In this document: one piece after another, positions 30,907 through 39,974 of the stretch
How the letters are laid out: each line of letters opens with the position of its first letter
Position numbering within the stretch: position 1 is the first letter of the stretch
Source of the DNA: JAAYCI01 sp964550985
GTDB lineage: Bacteria > Bacillota > Clostridia > Oscillospirales > Ruminococcaceae
Direction of reading: 5' to 3'
DNA: 64,000 nt
Assembly (NCBI GenBank): GCA_964550985.1
Contig: CAZKBM010000004.1
Coordinates: 21,406-85,405 of the forward strand
Program-made: the position numbers and the translations under genes
The notes under the pieces: model-generated
Databases searched by the model: none
Told to the model about the DNA's origin: nothing
The model's input: only the letters and a program-made list of their open reading frames with translations

Positions 30907-32469
30907 TTACCAGCTTAAATCGTAGAAATAGTAAGTAGAGGAGGGGGACGGAACCACGTTTTTCAGGTTTTTGTCCGCCGCCAGCGAAACGGTTTCGAAA
31001 TAGATGGGGATGGTGGGGATATCGGTTTTCAGTTGTTCCAAAATCTCTTTGTAGGTGGCTTTGCGCTCATTTTCATCGCTCTGGGTCTCGCCCTGAATGA
31101 TGAGTTCATCCATTTTGGGGCTGTTGTAGCGCGCAAGGTTCATGGCGCCAATCATTTTGGAGTGGAACAGGAAATTCACGGTATAGTCGGCGTCGGCCAC
31201 GGGGGTACTCCAGCTGTTGATGATGATGTCAAAATCGCCGTTTTTGCCCTTTTCATTGTGGGCCGCGCGGTCCAGCACCTCAATGTTACAGTTGATGCCA
31301 AGCTGGGCCAAATTCTCCTGCAATACCTGGGCAATTTTTTTGCCCGCGCCGTCCTGGCAAATCACATTGGCGGTAAGCCCGGCCGCACCGGCTTCGTCCA
31401 CCAGTTTTTTGGCCTCGTCCAGGTTTTGCTCGTACCATTTCACCTCGTCACTGTAGCCAAAAATGGTAGAGGTGAGGTGGTTTTGCGCCACTTCGCCAAG
31501 GCCTTCACTCGCCACAAGGGTAATGCCCTCCCTATCTACGGCCAGCGCCACGGCCTCGCGCAGTTTCAAATCGGCAAAGGGGCCGGTTTCGGTGTTAAAG
31601 CCGATGTAGTACTGCCGGTGGCTGGGCCGCTCGTACAGGGCCAGTTTGTCGTTGCCCTGGATATTCTCCCGGTCGGAGGGGGGTACTTCCAAAAGCAGGT
31701 CCACCTCGCCTTTTTCCAGCGCGATGACCGAGGTGGTGGTGTCGGCCAATACACGGAACACGAGGTTTGGAATGGGGGCTGCCCCGCCATGCCAGCCGTC
31801 GAAGGCCTTCAGCACCACACGGTCGCCCTGGCCCCAGCTCACAAACTCGTAAGCGCCGGTGCCAACGGGGTTACGCAAAAAGTCCTCGCCAAATTCCTCG
31901 GCGGCCTTTTGGCTTACAATCGAGGCAAGGGGCGCGCTCATGCCGCTTAGGAAGGGGGTGTAGGCATATTTCAGGTTCACATTTACTGTGTAATCGTCCA
32001 CCACTTCGGCGCTTTCCACCGGGCCAAAAATAGCGCCCGAATAGGGGGATTCAATGCCGCGGCTGATGGAAAAGGCCACGTCGGAAGCCTTCATCTCCTC
32101 ACCGTTATGGAACTTGACGCCCTGTTTCAGCTTGAAGGTATAGCTAAGCCCATCGTCGGAAACCTCCCAGCTTTCGGCCAATTGGGGGTGCAGGCCGCCT
32201 TCCGGGTCGGCTTTAATCAGGGTGTCATAAATTTGGGTTACCATCTTCATGCTAATCAGGCTGTTGGTCATCTGCGGGTCCAGCCCGTCAATGTCGGTGG
32301 GCGAGGCCATGGTCAGGGTATCTTTTGCAGCCCCGGCCGCACTGCCCCCGGCTGTACTGCCAGAAGCCGCCGCACTGCTGCCGCTGCCGCCACAAGCTGC
32401 CAAAAACAGACACATTGCCAGCGCCATTGCCAGTGTAACCAGCCCAATTCTCTTCTTCGTGCTCTTCAT
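30907..32469 (-). CDS. oppA: Oligopeptide/dipeptide-binding lipoprotein OppA (system 1)
   Basis: 520-aa SBP family 5 lipoprotein. Signal peptide with lipobox LAAC (Cys26), Ser/Gly linker, then SYTFKLKQGVKFHNGEEM, the family-5 signature region, and a C-terminal FYDLSW. It heads the peptide-import operon running to threonine aldolase (32469 to 24659). Confidence 0.93.
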   Translation of the reverse strand: MKSTKKRIGLVTLAMALAMCLFLAACGGSGSSAAASGSTAGGSAAGAAKDTLTMASPTDIDGLDPQMTNSLISMKMVTQIYDTLIKADPEGGLHPQLAESWEVSDDGLSYTFKLKQGVKFHNGEEMKASDVAFSISRGIESPYSGAIFGPVESAEVVDDYTVNVNLKYAYTPFLSGMSAPLASIVSQKAAEEFGEDFLRNPVGTGAYEFVSWGQGDRVVLKAFDGWHGGAAPIPNLVFRVLADTTTSVIALEKGEVDLLLEVPPSDRENIQGNDKLALYERPSHRQYYIGFNTETGPFADLKLREAVALAVDREGITLVASEGLGEVAQNHLTSTIFGYSDEVKWYEQNLDEAKKLVDEAGAAGLTANVICQDGAGKKIAQVLQENLAQLGINCNIEVLDRAAHNEKGKNGDFDIIINSWSTPVADADYTVNFLFHSKMIGAMNLARYNSPKMDELIIQGETQSDENERKATYKEILEQLKTDIPTIPIYFETVSLAADKNLKNVVPSPSSTYYFYDLSW

Positions 32470-32539
32470 AACAAACCTCCCTGTGCTCTATTACAAGCCT
32501 TTTGCATCCTTCACGAAAACCGCCAAAATCACTGCCCCA

Positions 32540-32569
32540 ATTTTATCTACTTTGCCAGGGCTGTGGCAA
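32540..32569 (-). promoter_or_regulatory. oppA-1 promoter with overlapping palindrome
   Basis: TTGCCA at 32569-32564, 18-nt spacer, TAAAAT at 32545-32540. The -35 is one arm of a perfect dyad TTGCCA-N6-TGGCAA (32552-32569), so a regulator binding it would block RNA polymerase. Confidence 0.6.
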
Positions 32570-32739
32570 AATTAATATAGCACAGGGCAGGGGGGAGAAA
32601 TGTTAAACAGCTTACATCCCCGCTACTCTGTGCCAAACTTTGTACATTATGGTGTATGCTAAGTGCAAAAAACTATTTACTTTGCATAAAACGCGAAAAA
32701 TCACAAAACACTTTACCGCGCTTATACGCAAGTATTTTA

Positions 32740-33270
32740 CTAGGAAAGGTCGTTTCCCTCCTGTAAACGCCGGGCTTTTGCCAGCACATCCTCCCGCCGT
32801 GCTTTGGGGAAAAGGCCCATCAGCTTCCAGGGGAAAATCTGGTGCATCCAAAGCTGGTAGCGGTTTGCCAGGGTGAACATCTTCTGGCAGGCCAGTGTAA
32901 ATTCCTCTTCACTTTCCAGCTCATCCAAAGCCCCGGCAAAGCGCCCAAGCAGTTCCCCAAAGGCGGGCAGGCCAAAGTAGCTTATTACCCCAAGGTCCAC
33001 CGCCAGCATCTTTTTAGCCATAGCGCAAAGCTGGGCAAGGGTAAAACTGCCGCTGCGGGCAAACTCCAAAAGGTCGCTGAACACATGGATGCCAAGGGCC
33101 CGTACTTCGCCTGAAAGCATAACCAAGACCGTGAAGTATTGGTCTTTTATTCCCGCCCCGCTCTCTATAATGCCGTTTTTCAAAAGAAAGATATCGTAGG
33201 GTTCCTCTATCCAAATCTCATCGGTGTGTTTTTCAATATCCAGCAGCAATTTCTCGGCTTCGGGCTTCAT
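32740..33270 (-). CDS. Hypothetical protein coupled to DUF3830 gene
   Basis: 176-aa soluble, largely helical protein without a signal peptide or recognisable motif; rich in Leu, Phe and Met in the second half (around YQLWMHQIFPWKLMGLF). The ATG overlaps the DUF3830 stop codon (ATGA). The codon use resembles its neighbours and the reading frame is intact, so it is a real gene of unknown function. Position next to the Opp-1 operon suggests a link to peptide or N-acyl substrate catabolism, which is weak inference. Confidence 0.7.
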   Translation of the reverse strand: MKPEAEKLLLDIEKHTDEIWIEEPYDIFLLKNGIIESGAGIKDQYFTVLVMLSGEVRALGIHVFSDLLEFARSGSFTLAQLCAMAKKMLAVDLGVISYFGLPAFGELLGRFAGALDELESEEEFTLACQKMFTLANRYQLWMHQIFPWKLMGLFPKARREDVLAKARRLQEGNDLS

Positions 33271-33698
33271 ATTATTTCTTCCCCCTTTTCCAAAATCACA
33301 TGCAGATACTCCTTGCCATACAAGAGGTTTTCCCACACAAGAGCCCCTGCTTCCCGCAGGCGGGGCAGGTCCTCCTCTACCACCTGGGCCAGCGCCAGAG
33401 CGGGCACGGCCTCGGTCATTGGCCCATAGTTCAGCGAAAAATACTGGAAGTCCAGTTCCATGTTCAGCCGCCCTTCGGGCTGGGCGGCCATATTTTCAAA
33501 ATTGCACCTCTCGCGCTGGGGGGCAAAGCGCAAGGGGGCGTACATCTGCCCCCCCGCTACCACGGCATGGCTTTGTATGCTTTGGGCGGGCAACAACTTA
33601 CAAAATTCTTCGCAGGCGTAGGGGTTAAAATCCCACAGCAGGTGGGCCGTAAGCTGTATGTCCAGTTCGGGCCAGCGTATGCGTATGGTTTTTGGCAC
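33267..33698 (-). CDS. DUF3830 family, cyclophilin-like fold protein
   Basis: 143-aa protein. The pattern TIRIRWPELDIQLTAHLLWDF, then FCKLLPAQSIQSHAVVAGGQMY and LNYGPMTE, fits the DUF3830 family of small cyclophilin-like proteins that are often encoded near peptidases. GTG 33698 lies seven nt after GAGGAGGAG; a TTG 18 nt upstream would overlap that site. It is coupled to the following unknown gene. No enzymatic role is established. Confidence 0.75.
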   Translation of the reverse strand: MPKTIRIRWPELDIQLTAHLLWDFNPYACEEFCKLLPAQSIQSHAVVAGGQMYAPLRFAPQRERCNFENMAAQPEGRLNMELDFQYFSLNYGPMTEAVPALALAQVVEEDLPRLREAGALVWENLLYGKEYLHVILEKGEEII

Positions 33699-33783
33699 AG
33701 GGCATCTCCTCCTCAATTTGGTTTTCGCCTCTCACTCTGTTTGCCCAGCCACAGCAAAAGCGGCGGGGTGGGCAAACCTTTAG

Positions 33784-33947
33784 TTACAGCATTTGAACAA
33801 ATGTTTTACATAGCAAGCGCCGCGCAAAAACAGGTTTAGGCAAGGCGCAAAATTGTAGGAATGCTTTTGGCATTGCTAAATTTTGCAACGAAGCATAAAA
33901 CTGTTTTTGCCGGTGCGGTGTGTAAGTTATTTGTGAAAATGCTGTAA
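33784..33947 (+). repeat. Palindromic element C, full-length copy (164 bp)
   Basis: Terminal inverted repeats TTACAGCATTT-GA-ACAAAT and its partner TTACAGCATTT-TC-ACAAAT (other strand), plus a central hairpin with GCAAAATT/AATTTTGC arms: the whole unit can fold into one long stem. Deleted relatives occur at 6608-6694, about 45349-45370 and 55890-55915. It occupies the middle of the 405-bp gap 33699-34103; the rest of that gap shows no convincing gene or terminator. Confidence 0.8.
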
Positions 33948-34103
33948 GTTTAGCCTACCCCGCCGCTGCGCGCAAAAAAAGTAACTGGCTTACAAAAAAC
34001 GGCCTGCAAGGTAAAGAAACTTCTGCGGCGGCCCATGGCCAACCGCGTTAATAATCACCTCTTATGGTATAAAATTAAACTTTTTGCGGGGTTTCAGCGC
34101 AGC

Positions 34104-35423
34104 TTAGCTTGAAATTAGCAGCCTTTCCAGCAATACGCTGGGCGCGCACACACAGTTTTGTTCGGGGTCGTCCGTTGTTTCAAGCCCCGCCCCCACCGCC
34201 TGCACGGCCTGCAGCACATCCAAAATATTGCCCCCCATGGTAATTTGGTTCACCGGGCGGGCGCACTCTCCCCCCTCTATCAGCCAGCCCTTCGCAATCA
34301 GGGAAAAATCGCCCGAAGTGGGGTTGGCCCCGGCAAAAACCCCATCACAGGCCGTGATAAATATACCCCGGCCCATCTGGGCCAGCAGTTCGGCCTGGGT
34401 ATAGCTTCCCTCCTCCAGCAGCAGGGTGGTGGCCGCCGTGCCCACCGCCGCGCGTGCGCCGGGGCGGAAGCCGTTGCCCAAAGAGGCGCAGCCCTGCTTT
34501 TTTGCGGCGCTTCGGCTATACAACAGGTTTTCCAGCAGGCCCTGCGCAATCAGGTTTTTGGCAAGGGTGGGCACCCCCTCATCATCAAAGCGGCGGCCGG
34601 CAACACCATTGGGTATCTCCCGCAGGTTTAAGGCCGGGGCGGCTATGCGTTTACCAAGTCGGCCCTGTAAAAGGCTGGTGCCCTGCTGCACCCTATCGCC
34701 AAAAAACATGGGCAGGTAGGCCTGTAACACATCGGCCATCACCCGGCCGCTTAAAACCGCAGGATAGCTGCCCGCCGCGCAGGGCTTTGCCAAAAGCAGC
34801 CCAGCGCAGCCGCGCGCCACCTCTGCGGCTATGTCCTCTATGGGCGGGGGGCCCGCCGCCAGGCGGTGGTTTTGCAGCGTTTGCGCCCCCTCCTCCCCCG
34901 CCGCCATGGCCCGCGCCTCAAAATAGTGCGCGGCCTGCCCGTCGCTCATACAGTCGCCCCGCTCATCCAGCAGATGTATACGCCGCCGCCTGCCCGTATA
35001 CAGCAGGGTGGTGGATTTGATTTTCGGGCTTACTTTTTGCATGGCAACACTAGCTGCCAGCAGTTTCTCTCTATGGGCTTCTCCGCCTACAAATTCCGGC
35101 AGTGCGGGCGCTTTGCAGGGGTTTAGTGGGGTTTCCTCAAAGGGCTGCCCATTGGCAAGGGCGGTTTGGCGCAGGTTTTCAAGCATAAAGGGTATGCCCT
35201 CGGGCGCAAAAGCCTCGGTGAAGGCACAGCCGCGCTTGCCCTTGTAGCCGCCCTCCACATACAGCAGTTCCTCCGTAGCCCTTGTCTCAGCGCTCACCTC
35301 GCCGCAAAACACCTCTGTGGTCTCCTCGGCCCGCTCCTCCAGGTGAAAATGCAGCTTTTCCATCCCGGCTTTTTTGGCCTGCCCACTCAATTGTTCACAA
35401 AACGCAAAGGCTCTGCCGCTCAT
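34104..35423 (-). CDS. tldE: TldE/PmbA family metalloprotease-like subunit
   Basis: 439-aa partner of TldD. It has the PmbA/TldE fold with no HExxxH zinc motif, as expected for this subunit. Matching stretches include GGEAHREKLLAA, SGRVMADVLQAYLPMFFGDRVQ and DGVFAGANPTSGDFSLIAKG. The ATG overlaps the tldD stop codon (ATGA). The TldD/E heterodimer degrades unfolded peptides and matures some ribosomal peptides; here its neighbour is a peptide importer. Confidence 0.9.
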   Translation of the reverse strand: MSGRAFAFCEQLSGQAKKAGMEKLHFHLEERAEETTEVFCGEVSAETRATEELLYVEGGYKGKRGCAFTEAFAPEGIPFMLENLRQTALANGQPFEETPLNPCKAPALPEFVGGEAHREKLLAASVAMQKVSPKIKSTTLLYTGRRRRIHLLDERGDCMSDGQAAHYFEARAMAAGEEGAQTLQNHRLAAGPPPIEDIAAEVARGCAGLLLAKPCAAGSYPAVLSGRVMADVLQAYLPMFFGDRVQQGTSLLQGRLGKRIAAPALNLREIPNGVAGRRFDDEGVPTLAKNLIAQGLLENLLYSRSAAKKQGCASLGNGFRPGARAAVGTAATTLLLEEGSYTQAELLAQMGRGIFITACDGVFAGANPTSGDFSLIAKGWLIEGGECARPVNQITMGGNILDVLQAVQAVGAGLETTDDPEQNCVCAPSVLLERLLISS

Positions 35424-36799
35424 CCGCTCACCCCTCCCACCGTCATTTCGGCAACCCGCACGGCGGGCTGGCCCGCGCCAATAAAAAGCTGCCCGCTGGC
35501 CGCGTAGCAGTACCCCTGGCGAATTTCCAGGTCGTCCGCCACCCCATCCACGGCTTTTAAAATGGCCCCGCCGTTGCCAATTAGGGTTGCCCCGCACACT
35601 GGCGGGCCCAGTTTCCCGTTTTCAATCAGGTAACTTTCACAGGCCGTAAAGTTAAAGTCCCCGGTGGCCGGGTCTACCGAGCCTGCGCTGATGGCCTTTA
35701 CATACAGCCCCCGTTCGGTGTCGGCTATCAGTTCTTCGGGTTTGCTTTGCCCCGGCGCAATAAAGGTGTTTGTCATGCGGGCGGTGGGGGCAAAGCGGTA
35801 GCTCTGCCGCCTGGCAGAGCCGGTGAGCGGCAAGTGCATTCGGCGGCTGCCCAGGCGGTCCACCATAAAGCTGCGCAAAACCCCGTTTTCAATCAGCATA
35901 TTGCGGCGGGCCGTGGTACCCTCGTCGTCCACATGCAGCGAGCCCCACTCCCCTTCCAAGGCGCCGTCGTCCACCAGGGTTACCAGGGGCGACGCCACCT
36001 GCTCTCCCAGGCGGCCGGTAAATTCTGAGAGGCCCTTTGCAACGGCTCCACTCTCCAGGCTGTGGCCGCAGGCCTCGTGGAACAATAACCCTCCAAAGCC
36101 CCCCGCCACCACCACGGGCATCCGCCCGCCTGCGCACTTTTGGGCGTGTAAATTCACAAGTGCCATGCGGGCGGCCTCCTCTGCCACGGCCTTTACATCC
36201 AAGGTGTTATAAAAAGAAAAATCGCACATGGCGCCGGGGCCATAGTAACCGCTTTGCAGCCCCTTTTCATTTTGGGCATAGGCCGTTACCACCAGCCGGG
36301 TTTTCTGCCGCAAATCCTGCGCAAAAACCCCCTCGCTGTTTGCCACCAGCACCTCTTTGGCCTCGTCCAAATACCGGCACTTCACCTGGCTAATCTCGCT
36401 GTTATACGCCTTACCCGCCCCTAAAGCCCGGTTCACCACCTCCATTTTTTGGGCATAGGGGGCGTCGGGCAGTTCATCTGCCGCCGCGCCGGGGCCATAG
36501 TGGCGCAATTGCGCCAGGGGGGCGCGCAGGCCGCCCCCCTGGCCGCTTTGGGCCGCCGCATTTTTTGCCAAAGCCAAAAGCGCTTCGGGGCGCAGGTCAT
36601 TGGTATAGGCATAGGTGGTTTGCAAGCCCTTTAAAATACGTATGCCCACCCCGGCTTCAATGCCAAGGGCGCAACTTTCAAAATGGCTGTAAAAGCTGTC
36701 AATTTGGCATTGGCGGCTGTTTTCGTAAAACACCTCGGCAAAATCGCCCCCTGCGAGGGCCGCGTCTATCAGCCGGTCCACCAGTTCTCTCGAAAGCAT
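35420..36799 (-). CDS. tldD: TldD family metalloprotease
   Basis: 459-aa zinc protease subunit with the HExxxH motif in FHEACGHSLE and downstream GSARRQSYRFAPTARMTNTFI typical of TldD. The start ATG 36799 (MLSRELVDRL) follows GGGGTGA; an in-frame ATG 84 nt upstream lacks a ribosome site and begins in the flanking repeat. It lies after oppF-2 and is separated from it by repeat element B. Confidence 0.92.
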   Translation of the reverse strand: MLSRELVDRLIDAALAGGDFAEVFYENSRQCQIDSFYSHFESCALGIEAGVGIRILKGLQTTYAYTNDLRPEALLALAKNAAAQSGQGGGLRAPLAQLRHYGPGAAADELPDAPYAQKMEVVNRALGAGKAYNSEISQVKCRYLDEAKEVLVANSEGVFAQDLRQKTRLVVTAYAQNEKGLQSGYYGPGAMCDFSFYNTLDVKAVAEEAARMALVNLHAQKCAGGRMPVVVAGGFGGLLFHEACGHSLESGAVAKGLSEFTGRLGEQVASPLVTLVDDGALEGEWGSLHVDDEGTTARRNMLIENGVLRSFMVDRLGSRRMHLPLTGSARRQSYRFAPTARMTNTFIAPGQSKPEELIADTERGLYVKAISAGSVDPATGDFNFTACESYLIENGKLGPPVCGATLIGNGGAILKAVDGVADDLEIRQGYCYAASGQLFIGAGQPAVRVAEMTVGGVSG

Positions 36800-36847
36800 C
36801 CCTTTCACCCCTTGCGGTTTTGCCACAGCCTTTACAGGTTTTTCGCC

Positions 36848-36965
36848 TACAGCAAATGAACAAACTGCAGCGCATAAATACAAAAAAGTTCAGGCGCTGC
36901 CTAGCAGTTTCTACTCTGTATAAGAGTATCTTACAAAAGCTTGCTGCCCAAGCCTCTTGAAAAGC
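36848..36965 (+). repeat. Dispersed repeat element B, copy 3
   Basis: 118-bp copy in the opposite orientation to those at 8086 and 10391; begins TACAGCAAATGAACAAACTG and ends near CTTGAAAAGC. It sits between oppF-2 and tldD. Confidence 0.78.
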
Positions 36966-37031
36966 TACGCCATAGCAGGCGGTTAGACATGGCCCAGTTC
37001 CAACATCCGCCCGCTTACACATAACTACAAT

Positions 37032-38000
37032 TCAGCAGTTGTGGCAGGCCACAAAATGCCCTTCTCCCCGCTGACTTAGCGCCGGGGCCTGTTCCTCGCA
37101 TATTTTTGTGGCGCAGGGGCAGCGTGTGCGGAATTTGCACCCGCTGGGCGGGTTCATGGGGCTGGGCACCTCCCCGCTCAGCTTTTCGCGCTGGCGCTTC
37201 AGTTCAAAATCCGGGTCGGCCGTGGGGATGGCCGAAATAAGGGCCCGCGTATAGGGGTGTACCGGGTGGGTAAAAATTTCGCCACTCCCGGCCACCTCCA
37301 CCAAATTGCCCAGGTACATCACCCCAACAGTATCTGAAATAAACCGCACCATGGAGAGGTCGTGCGAGATAAACAGGTAGGTTAAGCCATGCTGGGCCTG
37401 CAATTCCATCAATAAGTTCACAATTTGAGACTGGATGGAGACGTCGAGGGCCGAGATGGGCTCGTCGCACACAATAAAGCTGGGGTCCACGGCCAGGGCC
37501 CTGGCTATGCCCACCCGCTGGCGCTGCCCGCCCGAAAGTTCGTGCGGAAAGCGGTTGGCATAGTCCTGCGTCAGGCCAATTTGGGCAAGCAGTTCGTTCA
37601 CCCGTTCGGCCTTTTCGGCCCGGCTGCGCTTTTGGTGCGCCTGCTGCCCCTCGCTGATGATCTCCCCTATGGTCATGCGGGGGTCTAAGGCGGAGTAAGG
37701 GTCCTGAAAAATCATCTGCGCGCGTTTTTTAAAGCCCAACATGGGCTGGTAGCCCTTTAGTTCTCCCACGTCCTGCCCGTCAAAGTACACCTTGCCGCCC
37801 GTGGGCTGGTACAGGTGTAAAATGGTTCTGCCACAGGTGGTTTTGCCGCAGCCGCTCTCGCCCACTAGGCCCATCGTCTCGCCCTTTTTGATGCTAAAAC
37901 TCACATCGTCCACGGCGGTAAGGGTGGTTTTGCTGTTTATCTTAAAGCATTTTTTCAGGTGCTGCACGTCTAAAAGCACCGCGCGTTCCACTTCTGCCAT
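37032..38000 (-). CDS. oppF: Oligopeptide ABC transporter ATP-binding protein OppF (system 2)
   Basis: 322-aa ATPase: Walker A GESGCGKTT, canonical signature ELSGGQRQRVGIARAL, Walker B VCDEPISALD, C-terminal CKFRTRCPCATKIC. ATG 38000 is two nt past the oppD stop, behind AAAGGAGG. Compared with OppF of system 1 it keeps LSGGQ. Confidence 0.94.
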   Translation of the reverse strand: MAEVERAVLLDVQHLKKCFKINSKTTLTAVDDVSFSIKKGETMGLVGESGCGKTTCGRTILHLYQPTGGKVYFDGQDVGELKGYQPMLGFKKRAQMIFQDPYSALDPRMTIGEIISEGQQAHQKRSRAEKAERVNELLAQIGLTQDYANRFPHELSGGQRQRVGIARALAVDPSFIVCDEPISALDVSIQSQIVNLLMELQAQHGLTYLFISHDLSMVRFISDTVGVMYLGNLVEVAGSGEIFTHPVHPYTRALISAIPTADPDFELKRQREKLSGEVPSPMNPPSGCKFRTRCPCATKICEEQAPALSQRGEGHFVACHNC

Positions 38001-38002
38001 TG

Positions 38003-39016
38003 CTAGGCCTCCTTTTTGTAAAAGGGCTCCACCTGTGGGGCCATGGGGTGGCAAAGCCAGCACCGGGTGCTGTGCCCGTCTTCCGAAAGGGGCATCTCCG
38101 GCGGGGACTTTTGCTTGCAAATGGGCATACAGTATTGGCAGCGCGCCGCAAAGGGGCAGCCCTGCAAAGGCAAAATCAAATCCGGCGGGGTGCCTTTTAA
38201 GGCGTACAGTTTTTCTTTTTTGCCCACCGCCAAATTGGGCACCGAGCGCAGCAGCGCCCAGGTGTAGGGGTGGCGGGAGTGGTAAAAAATATCCCGCGCG
38301 CTGCCGCGTTCCACCACACTGCCGGCATACATTACCTGTATACGGCTGGCAAAGTTTGCCACAACGCCCAGATCGTGCGTTACCAAAATAATGGCGGTGT
38401 TGCGGCTGCGCAGCTCCCGCAGCAGGTCAATGATCTGCGCCTGAATAGTCACATCCAGCGCCGTGGTGGGCTCGTCCGCAATCAGCAAACTGGGCGAGCA
38501 AGAAACCGCTATGGCAATCATCACCCGCTGGCGCATCCCGCCCGAAAGTTCGTGCGGGTACTGCCGCACTCGCTTTTCGGGGTCGGGTATCTGCACCAGG
38601 CGCAATATATCTACCGCTTTGCCAAGGGCCTCTTTTTTATCGGCCCCGGTGTGCAAAACCAGGCTTTCGGCAATCTGCTTACCACAGGTCATGGTGGGGT
38701 TCAGGCTGGTCATCGGGTCCTGAAAAATCATGCTCACCTCGCCGCCACGGTAGGCATGCAGGCGCTTTTTGTCCATCTGCACCACGTCTTCGCCATTAAA
38801 TAAAATTTTCGAGTCGGGCTTTATCTCTGCCTGGGGCGGTTTTAAAAGCCGCAATATGGCCTTGGCCGTAACGGTTTTGCCGCAGCCGCTCTCGCCCACA
38901 AAGGCCAGGGTTTCGCCCGCGTCCAGGGCAAAATCCACCCCGCGCACGGCCTGCACCTCGCCCGCATAGGTGTGGAAGGAGACGCGCAGGTTTTGTACAT
39001 CCAGCAGTTTTCCCAT
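38003..39016 (-). CDS. oppD: Oligopeptide ABC transporter ATP-binding protein OppD (system 2)
   Basis: 337-aa ATPase: Walker A GESGCGKTV, signature ELSGGMRQRVMIAIAV, Walker B LIADEPTTALD, C-terminal CPFAARCQYCMPIC. Starts at ATG 39016 with AGAGAGGAG. Confidence 0.94.
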   Translation of the reverse strand: MGKLLDVQNLRVSFHTYAGEVQAVRGVDFALDAGETLAFVGESGCGKTVTAKAILRLLKPPQAEIKPDSKILFNGEDVVQMDKKRLHAYRGGEVSMIFQDPMTSLNPTMTCGKQIAESLVLHTGADKKEALGKAVDILRLVQIPDPEKRVRQYPHELSGGMRQRVMIAIAVSCSPSLLIADEPTTALDVTIQAQIIDLLRELRSRNTAIILVTHDLGVVANFASRIQVMYAGSVVERGSARDIFYHSRHPYTWALLRSVPNLAVGKKEKLYALKGTPPDLILPLQGCPFAARCQYCMPICKQKSPPEMPLSEDGHSTRCWLCHPMAPQVEPFYKKEA

Positions 39017-39031
39017 TGTGTTCTCCTCTCT

Positions 39032-39958
39032 CTATTTACGCATCCGCGGGTCAAGCGCGTCACGCAGGCCGTCCCCCAGCAGTGTGAAGGAGAGCATGGT
39101 CAGGGCAATCATCAGCGCCGGGAAGAAAAGCATGTAGGGGTTAAAGCTCAGCTCCGCCTGGGCCGAAGAGGCCAGCGCCCCCCAGCTTGTGCCCGGCGGC
39201 TGGATGCCGAGGCCGATGTAACTTAAAAACGCCTCGGAAAAAATGTAGTTCGGAATATCGAAAGTGATGGATACGATGATGACATTGAGCATGTTGGGTA
39301 TCATGTGCCTTGTGATGGTTTTGAAGGGGCGCACGCCCAAACAGTCGGCGGCCATCACAAACTCCATGCTGCGTATCTGCAGCATCTGCCCGCGCACCAG
39401 CCGCGCCGTGCCTACCCAGCCCGTAAGGCATAGGGTAAGCAGTAAGGTGCCAAGGCTTTTGGATTCCAAAACAAGCGAGAGCAAAATGACGATGATGAGA
39501 TAGGGTACACTTTGGATAATCTCCACAATACGCATCATGATATCATCCACAATGCCCCCAAAAAAGGCCGAGATACCGCCGTAGATGCTGCCCACAATGG
39601 CCGATACCAAAGCCGCCGTAAGGCCGATGGTAAGCGAAACCCGGCCCCCCTCCCAAACACGGGCAAAGATATCGCGGCCCAGTTTATCGGTGCCAAACCA
39701 GTGCTGGGCGCTGGGGGGCTGTTTCAGGGCGGTAGGGTCAATTTGTTCAAAGCTGTAGCCGCTTATCATCGGCCCAAAAATCACCATAATCACCAGCAGT
39801 ATCAGCACAATAAGCGACGCAATGGCAATTTTATTTTCTTTCAGGCGGCGCCATGCATCGGCCAGGTAGCCAACCCTGGGCCGGCCCGGGGCTTCAAAAG
39901 CCGCCTCATCTATGCCCAGTATGGCAAATTGTTCGGGCAGGTATTCGTCTCTATTCAA
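39032..39958 (-). CDS. oppC: Oligopeptide ABC transporter permease OppC (system 2)
   Basis: 308-aa permease with FGTDKLGRDIFARVWEGG and an EAA-type loop (AADCLGVRPFKTITRHMIPN), ending DPRMRK. TTG 39958 lies eight nt after GGAGG; a GTG 30 nt upstream would overlap that ribosome site and is less likely. Confidence 0.92.
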   Translation of the reverse strand: MNRDEYLPEQFAILGIDEAAFEAPGRPRVGYLADAWRRLKENKIAIASLIVLILLVIMVIFGPMISGYSFEQIDPTALKQPPSAQHWFGTDKLGRDIFARVWEGGRVSLTIGLTAALVSAIVGSIYGGISAFFGGIVDDIMMRIVEIIQSVPYLIIVILLSLVLESKSLGTLLLTLCLTGWVGTARLVRGQMLQIRSMEFVMAADCLGVRPFKTITRHMIPNMLNVIIVSITFDIPNYIFSEAFLSYIGLGIQPPGTSWGALASSAQAELSFNPYMLFFPALMIALTMLSFTLLGDGLRDALDPRMRK

Positions 39959-39974
39959 TGTACGCGCCTCCTCT

